From the NCBI GenBank assembly GCA_965249225.1, contig CBDFLT010000002.1, forward strand, positions 1 to 36,044: a stretch of DNA of 36,044 nt, read 5' to 3'. Source of the stretch: CBDFLT01 sp965249225 (GTDB lineage: Bacteria; Chloroflexota; Dehalococcoidia; Lucifugimonadales; G963668185). The number at the start of each line of letters is the position of its first letter. Positions within the stretch are counted from its first letter, which is position 1. Positions 24,194 to 31,673 of the stretch are shown one piece after another. Both the position numbers and the translations under genes were made by a program. The notes beneath the pieces are model-generated. The model had not been told where the DNA came from. It was given only the letters and a program-made list of their open reading frames with translations, and did no database searches.

Positions 24194-25475
24194 GGAACCT
24201 CTGAATAACCCTTCATATGCTGGATTGAATTGATTGCAGGGGTAGTTCGAAGATGTTCAATTCTTTGCGATGGCCCATCAGGCTGTTCGCCGGCCCTAAA
24301 TCGGGTCTGTTTGCGGCTTCGACCAGCGGCTGCCTCTGCCGGGGAGCGTGTCGCCGCTATCAATCCTGATTTGGGACTGCACGCTTCTCTCTGCCGTCAC
24401 ACCGCCAACTGGCATGTTTGGGCTGTCATCAAGTGGCAAACCCCAGCAGCTTCAACGCCAGCCGTTGCAGTGTCAAAGCTTCGTCCACGACCGCACCTTG
24501 GCGTAGCCAAAGTTGTCGCTTCACATACAGGAACGGATGCTCCACCTGTAGCCCTCGACCGACAGCCTTGCGCATTCTCCGCCAAGTCCTCCTCGCTTTC
24601 AGGTCGCTAGCTGACGACGCCGACCGGCGCTTCATCGCCACGCGCCACTCCAGCATGAACAACTCTACGGTTCTCGTTGCGCCGCTTAGTCGACTCGCCT
24701 GATACCCCGCATCGCCCCACACCCGCGTCTCTCCACCGTGTAGTAACCGGTGAGTCTCGGTCACGTCATGCACGTTCGCTGATGTCATAGGGCTACACTA
24801 TGCAGGTCCACCCCTGTCTCATCGTCCGCCCCGACTGTGCACCTTCATACGCTGGAATGCACCACTTGTTGCCCTTCTTGGGCTGGTCAGCATCGTCTTT
24901 TTCACGCTCCTGGGCACGGTTCTTAGTCGACGATGGCGCCTCGATGATGCTCAACGTCCACTACTAGTCCCCTAAGAGGCGAAGACGTCCAGCGCCCTGA
25001 GTCTCCAGGTGGACGTTGATGGTCTTGAACAGACCTTCGCCAAGATCGTGCTCCTCCAGCAAGTGGCGGAAGTTCAGGATCGTCGTCTCGTCAGGCAGAG
25101 GGCCCGACAGCCTCAGGCCCACGAATCGCCTCACCGACTCGACCTCGTATAGCATGTCTTCCATCCCAGGGTCGCTCAGGTTGTAGAACAGCTGCACGCA
25201 GTGTATGCGAAGCATCGCCGACAGCTCATACGGATGCCGGCCTCGGCCAGCCTCGGGATAGTATGGTCGAATGCGACTCTCCAACTGTCCCCACGGTATC
25301 AGACCGTCCATGCGCTCCAGAAACAGCTCCCGCCGAGTCTTGCGCTTCTTACACTCGTACTCCAGGTCCGCAAATGTCGGCTGGTTCATCTACTCTTGCT
25401 CCCGTCCTTAGTCAGTTCGTCTCCACTTGTCATGGTACTATGCCACCATAATCCACGGACTTGTTCAGAGTATCC
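24194..25475 (-). mobile_element. Degenerate IS5-family (ISL2-like) element
   Basis: A broken transposase gene lies between imperfect inverted ends: GGAACCTCTGAATAA at 24194-24208 against GGATACTCTGAACAA as the reverse complement of 25461-25475 (12 of 15). It is flanked on both sides by CTAG (24190-24193 and 25476-25479), the likely target duplication, though CTAG is self-palindromic. Length about 1.28 kb, normal for the group. Confidence 0.75.
24429..25389 (-). pseudogene. IS5-family transposase, broken by frameshifts and stops
   Basis: The N-terminal half (25389 down to about 24964) reads MNQPTFADLEYECKKRKTRRELFLERMD, RHPYELSAMLRIHCVQLFYNLSDPGMEDMLYE and LPDETTILNFRHLLEEH, the standard IS5/ISL2 start. 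The middle (24963-24789) survives in other frames: IIEAPSSTKNRAQERE and DQPKKGNKW, with stops. The C-terminal part (24788 to 24429) reads MTSANVHDVTETHRLLHGGE, GDAGYQ and VEHPFLYVKRQLW. The catalytic core is therefore present in pieces but cannot be translated as one protein. Confidence 0.85.
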
Positions 25476-25479
25476 CTAG

Positions 25480-25888
25480 GTGTCCCGTATCGCTTCTGTC
25501 GATGCCGGGCAGGCTATCGGGACTCGGATGGAGCCGCCAGGGTCCGGGTTAAGAGCGATTGACCGCCCGAAGCCCGCGACTCTCTCAGTGTTCGAGTGGG
25601 CGCTCAACGCCGAGGAGCTGCTGATAGACGAGGCGAGGCATACTGGCGAGGGGAAGCCAGAGCTTCCTTAGTTGGATGGGCGTAGCAATGGGATCGCTTT
25701 GAGCAAGACCAGATGGGGGCGTGGCCGGCGCGAGATACTGAAACGAATGACGAAGCCAGCGATATGACTGTGCCAACGGGGTTCGGGATTGACCTCAACT
25801 AGCTTCCAGACGACTCTATAGTCGATCCTACAGACTACACGGTAAACCGAGTATATTAACCTCGTTCGCGGACACTGATTGCTATGCT
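25480..25888. other. Stretch without a recognised gene
   Basis: About 400 bases between the IS5 relic and the duplicated-domain lipoprotein. A plus-strand frame ending FEWALNAEELLIDEARHTGEGKPELP (stop at 25669-25671) looks protein-like and could be the tail of a gene cut off by the IS5 insertion, but I cannot assign it. Nothing else was recognised. Confidence 0.4.
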
Positions 25889-27430
25889 CTACCTGCTGCC
25901 TACGGTTACCGCCGATTCCAACTCTCTGACAAAGTCGTCAGGTTCTGTACTATTTGCGAACATCACTTTCTGACGGAGGTCGTCAGCATGTGTTACACGG
26001 TCCCCGTCAATCAAGAAAACGCTCCACCAACCATAGGTGCCGTACGTCCCGTCAGGATTGCGGCTTAGCCCGTATAAACGGCGATCATTGACTTGCGGCA
26101 TTGGTATGAGTGAAGGGTACGGAGAAACGTGATCCGCTTCCCCCAACACTCGTAAGGTTATCGAACCACTAGCCTCAATGTCTTGTCCTAGAATCACTCG
26201 CTCTATCGTTAGGTTGTAGTCGGTCACGGGCAGAGCGGAAGAAACAGGATCACCTTTTTTTATATTCCGGACATTGTCCTGCTCGTTATAGGAATTTAGC
26301 TCACCGCTTCCGATAACTGAAGTCACCCGTGCCACGACTATCGCGTCCATCTTACTCACAAAGTCATCCATATTGGCGGGCGGTGGGACAAACCACACGT
26401 TTGAGTTGTATGGGCTGAGGTCGTAATCCGGTATGCTGCTAGACGCGTTAGAGTCCGACCGCAGGACCAATCTTACGGAGTTGAGGACGAAGGCCTCATC
26501 CATCTTGCACGAGGGACTGGGTGGTGACACAAACTGAGGTTCATGAGTCGCGGTCGAGCCACCCGGCATGATCCGATCCCCTTCCCGCAATTCTAGTCGC
26601 TCACCGAAGACATCTACAAACTCGATCGTTTGGGTAGGTGCGTTCCAAGAGGTCGGCTCTGGCCAAACGAGCAGAATCGACTTCCGGTTTTCGAGAATCA
26701 GCCGTACACAACCAGAGGAGATATCGAGTGTGCCTTCGCCAGCGGCTGCTTGATAGAAGACCTCAGCAGTGCTGGGATCCCATGTGGCAAGGGGCGACTC
26801 ATCAAACCACTGTACCGCACGTCGCACGCCGGCCAGGTCAAACGTGGCATCATTGAACAACTCAGGCAGGCGCGGCACTACCAGGTCGCCATCTGAACGA
26901 TCGAACACACCATTATCCAGGCTCACGGTCACGTAGAAATGATCATAGGCCGTGATGCCCGGTGCATCTTCCGTCGTCTGCTCCCGGAGAAACAGGAGAA
27001 CCTGTTGGCCGCTTCGTACGGCTGTTGCTTCTTCACCCATAGATACCTGATCCACGTCCGGGGCTGACACAATGACCGTAGCCTGTGCCTTACCACGCAG
27101 CGTCTCAGTCACTGCAACCTCGTAGTACACGGTGGGAATCCCTCGACCCTCCCTTTCGTCGGGGTCTGCGGTTCCGTAGTCAACCTCGCGAGCTGCGACG
27201 CCTTCGACGGTTCCCAGTATCACTAAGTCGGAGGCGGCCGAAAGCTCCTCGATGGAAGAGTAGACCTCCATATCCGGCGAGATGCCTCCAGTAGAAACAG
27301 TCCAAGGAGTTGGCTCAGCGGCAGACACCGTAGCGACGGGAGCGGTGGTCGGGCTTGGCGTGGCCTGCCCACACCCGATGGTCGCCAGCGCCAAGAGACT
27401 CAATGCCGAGATCGCTATCCTCCTTCTCAT
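25889..27430 (-). CDS. Lipoprotein of unknown function with two related domains
   Basis: A 513-residue exported lipoprotein: MRRRIAISALSLLALATIGCG gives a clean signal peptide and lipobox Cys20, followed by a Pro/Thr/Ala linker. ATG at 27430 has AAGGAGG 9 bases upstream; the open frame extends further but without a better start. Two related segments are visible. One has SSIEELSAASDLVILGTVEGV ... YYEVAVTETLRGKAQATVIV ... GQQVLLFLRE; the other has ANMDDFVSKMDAIVVARVTSV ... YNLTIERVILGQDIEASGSITLRVLGE ... RRLYGLSRNPDG. Between them lies a segment SGCVRLILENRKSILLVWPEP ... GERLELREGDRIMPGGS, seen in other small envelope proteins. No catalytic motif is evident. It uses more A/T-rich codons than the metabolic genes to the left and sits between IS elements, so it may be acquired. 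Confidence 0.68.
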   Translation of the reverse strand: MRRRIAISALSLLALATIGCGQATPSPTTAPVATVSAAEPTPWTVSTGGISPDMEVYSSIEELSAASDLVILGTVEGVAAREVDYGTADPDEREGRGIPTVYYEVAVTETLRGKAQATVIVSAPDVDQVSMGEEATAVRSGQQVLLFLREQTTEDAPGITAYDHFYVTVSLDNGVFDRSDGDLVVPRLPELFNDATFDLAGVRRAVQWFDESPLATWDPSTAEVFYQAAAGEGTLDISSGCVRLILENRKSILLVWPEPTSWNAPTQTIEFVDVFGERLELREGDRIMPGGSTATHEPQFVSPPSPSCKMDEAFVLNSVRLVLRSDSNASSSIPDYDLSPYNSNVWFVPPPANMDDFVSKMDAIVVARVTSVIGSGELNSYNEQDNVRNIKKGDPVSSALPVTDYNLTIERVILGQDIEASGSITLRVLGEADHVSPYPSLIPMPQVNDRRLYGLSRNPDGTYGTYGWWSVFLIDGDRVTHADDLRQKVMFANSTEPDDFVRELESAVTVGSR

Positions 27431-27907
27431 AATCACTGTCCTCCTTTTCTTACTGTAATCTTCCCATTCAGTAGCTAAGACGTAAAGTCCGTCGCTTTTG
27501 TTCCGATCTCTTCTAGTAGTGTTCGTGAACTCCTGAAGTATCGCCACCAGACGTCAGCCAGCCAGACTTGCTGTGGGTTCATCCAAGTCCAGGGGAATCC
27601 ACCGTGGTCAAGTCCAAGTCGTAACTTATAGCCTTCTATTATAAAGAATACGCCTCCGCCGCTAAAAACGTTCCCAGGAAACGACAGATTCCCATCTTAT
27701 GCGACTTGCATGTCCGTCCTGCAATCGCAATTGAGATCGCCGCGGGCAACAAGAAGCCATATGTGAAGCTCTTTTTTTGTTGCCCTGAGTACTTGCCTCG
27801 GAGGAGCGCCTTCGGACAGTGGCAAACCCAAAGTCTGTCGCTATCTGGTCAAGGAGACTGACCATCGGGCAAATACATGATGAGAGGCCATAGACCGAGG
27901 GGACCAC
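27431..27907. other. Upstream region of the duplicated-domain lipoprotein, no gene seen
   Basis: About 480 bases up to IS copy 2. It must hold the lipoprotein promoter. It is relatively A/T-rich around 27620-27660 and contains a run of seven T at 27773-27779. Short open frames here have no recognisable similarity. Confidence 0.4.
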
Positions 27908-28019
27908 TGTGTATCGTCAGCACATATGGGACAGCTGATGGGGAATTGAGAAGCGACAATTAAGGCGATTATCCTGGCTCAGGTAGGAGAGTAGATTCAC
28001 GGAAGTGAAAGGAGCCAGG

Positions 28020-28382
28020 ATGCAGGAAGTCAGTCGAAGCTACGATCAAGCCGACGAGAACGCGAGGCAGGTGGTCCGACGGACCAGAAACGTTACACGT
28101 CGCAAGTACACACCTGAGGAGAAGGTACGGATCGTCATAGAGGGGATCCGCGGGGAGATATCAGTCAGCGCCTTGTGCAGGCGAGAGGGAATCAACCCCG
28201 GGGTCTATTACAAGTGGCTCAAGGACTACATGGAGGCGGGCAAGTCGAGGCTGAAGGGTGACACGCTACGGGAGGCGAACAAGGCGGAGGTCGATGCCTT
28301 GAAGCGCGAGAACGAGCGGCTCAAGGAACTTGTTGCTCAGCTGTCGGTGGAGAACCTGGTCCTGAAAAAAAGCCTCGGTTAG
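28020..28382 (+). CDS. IS3-family transposase OrfA, copy 2
   Basis: Identical 120-residue HTH and leucine-zipper protein to that of copy 1, with the same AAGGAG ribosome binding site and the A7 slippage run at 28365-28371. Confidence 0.88.
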   Translation: MQEVSRSYDQADENARQVVRRTRNVTRRKYTPEEKVRIVIEGIRGEISVSALCRREGINPGVYYKWLKDYMEAGKSRLKGDTLREANKAEVDALKRENERLKELVAQLSVENLVLKKSLG

Positions 28383-28387
28383 AGCCC

Positions 28388-29323
28388 ATGGGCAAGCCCT
28401 ATGTGAGAAGGGAGGCCCAGCTCAAGGCGGAGGTCCTTCAGATCGTCGAGAGGTCTCCTCTGCCGGTCAGGCAGACCCTCCAAGAGTTGCAGATAGCACC
28501 CTCGACCTACTACCGCTGGAAGAGCAGGTATCGAGACAAGGGGTTTAACGGTCTGGTAGACCGGCCACCAGAGCCCAGGCGAGTGTGGAACCGGTTGGCT
28601 ACAAAGCAAAGACGGTACGTGGTCAGGTATGCGTTGGAGCACCCATCGTTGAGCCCGAGAGAGGTGGCGACCACCCTGGTGGACGAACAGGTCATGTACG
28701 TCTCCGAGTCCACCGTATACCGGATACTGAAGGAAGCGGGGCTCATCAAGCCGCCCGAGACCAAGGGCTTCCCAGCAGGAAAGGAGTTTCACACCAAGAC
28801 TGCCAGGCCCAATGAGCTATGGCAGACCGATGCCAGCTACTTCTTCGTGGTGGGTTGGGGCTACTACTACCTGATCAGCGTGCTGGATGACTATTCCAGG
28901 ATGATCGTGGGCTGGAGGGTGCAGACCAGCATGAGCAGTGCCGACATCATCGACGTGGTCCAGGATGCGGTGGAGTTCACCGGTCAACCGACGGCGCCTG
29001 TAGAGCCAGGTCCAGCCCTTCTGAGCGACAACGGTCCAGGCTTTCTGTCTAGGGCGTTGGACGAGTTCCTAAGGGCCAGGTTCATGAAACACATCTTCGC
29101 CTCACCTTTCCATCCCCAGACCAACGGCAAGTTGGAGCGGTACCATCGCACAGCCAAGGCTAAGGTCAACGTCTTTGTCCACCACAGCCTGGAAGAGCTT
29201 GTAGCGGCTATGGAGGGCTTCGTAAGGTACTACAACTACGAGCGCTATCACGAGGCTTTGGGGAACATCACGCCGGCGGATATGTACCACGGACGCCAAG
29301 ACGCCATACTGGCGACGAGATAG
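28388..29323 (+). CDS. IS3-family transposase OrfB, copy 2, C-terminally truncated
   Basis: Identical to copy 1 up to residue 311, then stopped by CAG to TAG, losing 19 residues (QEVKQKSLAERRLANLRTA). D148, D214 and E250 and the YN..R.H region are kept, so it may still be active; the missing tail is basic and lies outside the conserved core. Confidence 0.85.
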   Translation: MGKPYVRREAQLKAEVLQIVERSPLPVRQTLQELQIAPSTYYRWKSRYRDKGFNGLVDRPPEPRRVWNRLATKQRRYVVRYALEHPSLSPREVATTLVDEQVMYVSESTVYRILKEAGLIKPPETKGFPAGKEFHTKTARPNELWQTDASYFFVVGWGYYYLISVLDDYSRMIVGWRVQTSMSSADIIDVVQDAVEFTGQPTAPVEPGPALLSDNGPGFLSRALDEFLRARFMKHIFASPFHPQTNGKLERYHRTAKAKVNVFVHHSLEELVAAMEGFVRYYNYERYHEALGNITPADMYHGRQDAILATR

Positions 29324-29520
29324 GAGGTGAAGCAAAAGAGTCTAGCCGAACGGAGGTTGGCAAATCTGAGAACTGCCTGAGCCGGTTAGCGTCCAAGTTG
29401 CACGCTTTAAAGGCTCCCCTTTTGTCCCACTTGTTTTGACGACGTACACTCGGTTTCTCGTTGTCCAATGGCCCCGCTCTAGGGGATTATCGGCTAGATC
29501 GGGATTGCTGAAGCCGGTGG

Positions 29521-29548
29521 GGAACGCTTTGGTCCCAGTTTACGTATT
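29521..29548 (+). promoter_or_regulatory. Candidate ECF-type promoter for the sigma factor gene
   Basis: GGAAC (29521-29525), 17 bases, then CGTATT (29543-29548), close to the GGAAC-N16/17-CGT pattern used by many ECF sigma factors. It lies about 45 bases before the sigma gene start, which suggests positive autoregulation. Confidence 0.5.
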
Positions 29549-29559
29549 ATCTAATGAAC

Positions 29560-29577
29560 CTGTCTCTAGAGGGACAG
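29560..29577. promoter_or_regulatory. Near-palindrome in the sigma factor leader
   Basis: CTGTCTCTAGAGGGACAG is a palindrome apart from one missing base, with a central CTCTAGAG. It lies a few bases upstream of a second, perfect palindrome. Either an operator or part of an mRNA hairpin. Confidence 0.4.
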
Positions 29578-29579
29578 TG

Positions 29580-29595
29580 ATTGGGAGCTCCCAAT
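29580..29595. promoter_or_regulatory. Perfect 16-nt palindrome over the sigma factor ribosome binding site and start
   Basis: ATTGGGAGCTCCCAAT equals its own reverse complement. It contains the GGGAG ribosome binding site (29583-29587) and the first two bases of the ATG at 29594. In mRNA a hairpin or dimer here would hide the start site; in DNA it would be a good site for a dimeric regulator. Confidence 0.55.
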
Positions 29596-30118
29596 GAACG
29601 ATGAGGAAGCTGTCCGGCGCTGCCAGGACGGCGACCGGGAAGCCTTCCGCCATCTGGTGGAACGGTATAAGGACGTTCTCTATGGCACGGCCTGTCTCAT
29701 GACGGGGAATGCATCCGTCGCCGAAGAGCATGTACAAGAGTCCTTCCTTTTGGCATGGAGGGGGATAGGCGGCTTTCGCGTTGGGCTGCCCGTAAAGCCC
29801 TGGCTGGTGCGAATCCTGGTGAACACTATCACGAGCCAGCGAAGGCGCGGATCAGTACCTACGATTGCTCTTGAGGAGGCCACCCACTCGGAGGTTGCCG
29901 GCAATCCTGCTGATTTGGCAGAGAGAGTGGCGAACCAGCTAGAAGTGCGACAGGCCATTGCGTCCCTGTCTGAAGAGCACAAGCAGGTAGTCATGCTCAG
30001 GTACTTTGCCGACCTGTCCGTGCCCCAGGTGGCGCAGGTCCTGGGATGCCGTGAGGGCACCGTCAAGTCCAGGCTTCACCGTGCGCTACGGCATCTGCGG
30101 GACGAGATAGGGAAATAG
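29594..30118 (+). CDS. ECF-family RNA polymerase sigma factor
   Basis: A 174-residue extracytoplasmic-function sigma factor with only regions 2 and 4. Region 2 (about 9-86) shows DREAFRHLVERYKDVLYGTACLMTGN, AEEHVQESFLLAWRGIGGF and the DNA-contacting PWLVRILVNTITSQRRR. Region 4 (about 117-172) shows EVRQAIASLSEEHKQVVMLRYFADLSVPQVAQVLGCREGTVKSRLHRALRHLR, with the HTH at the end. ATG at 29594 follows GGGAG by 6 bases inside a palindrome. A DUF4349 membrane protein follows 22 bases later and is probably its anti-sigma partner. A GGAAC...CGTA promoter just upstream fits autoregulation. Confidence 0.93.
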   Translation: MNDEEAVRRCQDGDREAFRHLVERYKDVLYGTACLMTGNASVAEEHVQESFLLAWRGIGGFRVGLPVKPWLVRILVNTITSQRRRGSVPTIALEEATHSEVAGNPADLAERVANQLEVRQAIASLSEEHKQVVMLRYFADLSVPQVAQVLGCREGTVKSRLHRALRHLRDEIGK

Positions 30119-30140
30119 CCCTGAAGGTGGAGGCAAATCG

Positions 30141-31586
30141 ATGATTAGCAACGAAATACCAGACCAGGAAATGGAACGAAAGCTAAAGGTCTATTTCGAG
30201 GCCGAATCAGCGAGACTTCGTGCGCCCGCCGGCCTGTGGGAAAGGATTGAGAGCATGCTGGAAGAGCATCCAGACTTAGAAGGGAACACGTCGGCCTGGC
30301 AGAGGATCTTCTCGCCGAGGCGATGGGGGTTGGTTCCTGCCTTCGGGACCACGATAGTGCTGCTCCTCGCCGTATCTGGGGCGTGGCTTTTCACTGCTGC
30401 GCCCTGGCAGGACGGCGGTGGTGCTGCGACACCATCGACGACTGAGCTGAGCAGTTCCGTCAGATCCCCCATACCCGTACCCGGATCCCCTCCCACAGCC
30501 ACACTAGCGCCCCGCGCACCTGTGTCCGTTGGCGATCGCGACACCTATTCCTCCTTCAATCTTCAACTTCGAGAGACTACAGAAGCTAGAGTAGTTAGAA
30601 TGCTGGGACCACAGGGCTCAGGTGGCGCAGAAGAGTATGTTCCAGGAGCCCTGGATGTGGCCCAGAGACAGGTCATCTCCCAGGCCTCGGTATCCATGGA
30701 AGTAGACGAGGTTCCGGCGGCCGTGGCCCAGGTGCGGGCAATCGCTGAAAGCCTTGGCGGCTTCGTGGGGCAGCTGTCCAGCTCGGGTGGCCCGGAGCGC
30801 CAGCAGTCGACCATGACCATACGGGTTCCCCAGGCAGAGTTTTTCACCACCCTGGAGCATATCAAGTCCCTGGGCAAGGTCCGTAGCGAGAACGTTGGCT
30901 CCGAGGACGTGACGGAGCGATTCATCGATCTGGAAGCGCGCTTGCGGAGCGCCCTGCGGGAGGAGGAGAGTCTCCTCTCCCTACTTGATAAGGCTAATCA
31001 GGTGAGCGAGATCCTGGCCGTCGAGCGTGAGCTCTCCCGCATCCGGTCGGATATCGAGCGGGATCAGGGCCAGTTGAACTTCCTGGAGCGGAGGGTAGAC
31101 CTGTCCACCATCACCGTGTCCCTGTTTCCGCCGGACGCGGAAGTCGCCGAGCCGCCCTCCGGTTCTCTGACCATCGAAGTGTCCGACGTCTCCAGGAGCG
31201 TTGAAGAGATCAAGACCCTGGTATCCGGGGTGGGCGGCGAGCTGGACCGGGTATTCGTCGCGGTGCGGGACGGGAAAGAAAGCTCTGACGTGACCCTCCG
31301 GGTGTTCTCGAAGGACTTCAAGCAGGTGCTGTCCTCTGTCGAGGCACATGGCAAAGTCAGGGATAAAGAGATTCGAGAAACGACTGTTCCCGTGGAGGCA
31401 GAGGCAACGCCCCCTGCGAAACCAGACGCACGTATTGACATCTCTTTCGTAGAGAAGGAGTCCTCGGTCGTGTGGCGGATCATAGCCATCGCGGCACCCG
31501 TCGGCGGAGTAGCCCTGGTAGCTCTGTTGGGGCTCCTGTTCTACGCTGCCTACCGCGCTGGGCGCCACCGTGGTAGCCTGACCTGA
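30141..31586 (+). CDS. Two-TM DUF4349 protein, candidate anti-sigma factor
   Basis: A 481-residue membrane protein, 22 bases after the ECF gene, with GGAGG 8 bases before ATG. Residues 1-66 form a short charged N-terminus (MERKLKVYFEAESARLRAPAGLWERIESML), placed in the cytoplasm where it could hold the sigma factor; no zinc HxxxCxxC motif is present. TM1 spans about 68-86, followed by a Pro/Ser/Thr linker to about 130. The exported part is DUF4349: an alpha-beta unit 180-258 (QASVSMEVDEVPAAVAQVRAI, MTIRVPQAEFFTTLEHIKSLGKV), a coiled coil 262-318 and a second alpha-beta unit 341-417 that repeats the first (GSLTIEVSDVSRSVEEIKTL, VTLRVFSKDFKQVLSSVEAHGKV). TM2 is about 446-470. The anti-sigma role is inferred from position and topology. 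Confidence 0.8.
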   Translation: MISNEIPDQEMERKLKVYFEAESARLRAPAGLWERIESMLEEHPDLEGNTSAWQRIFSPRRWGLVPAFGTTIVLLLAVSGAWLFTAAPWQDGGGAATPSTTELSSSVRSPIPVPGSPPTATLAPRAPVSVGDRDTYSSFNLQLRETTEARVVRMLGPQGSGGAEEYVPGALDVAQRQVISQASVSMEVDEVPAAVAQVRAIAESLGGFVGQLSSSGGPERQQSTMTIRVPQAEFFTTLEHIKSLGKVRSENVGSEDVTERFIDLEARLRSALREEESLLSLLDKANQVSEILAVERELSRIRSDIERDQGQLNFLERRVDLSTITVSLFPPDAEVAEPPSGSLTIEVSDVSRSVEEIKTLVSGVGGELDRVFVAVRDGKESSDVTLRVFSKDFKQVLSSVEAHGKVRDKEIRETTVPVEAEATPPAKPDARIDISFVEKESSVVWRIIAIAAPVGGVALVALLGLLFYAAYRAGRHRGSLT

Positions 31587-31629
31587 TGCGCTTAGCAGGG
31601 ATTTGCGGAAAAGAAGACGCAATACCAAC

Positions 31630-31657
31630 GGAACTTTTCCGAGGGTGGAAGAACGTC
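31630..31657 (+). promoter_or_regulatory. Possible second ECF-type promoter before the A2M gene
   Basis: GGAACTTTT (31630-31638) resembles a strong ECF -35 box and CGTCC (31654-31658) a -10, but the spacer between GGAAC and CGTC is 19 bases, two longer than at 29521. The ATG of the A2M remnant lies only 17 bases beyond, so the leader would be very short. Confidence 0.3.
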
Positions 31658-31673
31658 CTACTATATGAGACCG

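Larger units (their letters stand above)
27908..29448 (+). mobile_element. IS3-family element, copy 2 (1541 bp, OrfB nonsense mutation)
   Basis: Same orientation and length as copy 1; the only difference I found is C to T in OrfB, creating a TAG at 29321-29323. The left flank ends ...GACCAC and the right flank starts CTCGG, so there is no target duplication. Confidence 0.92.
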
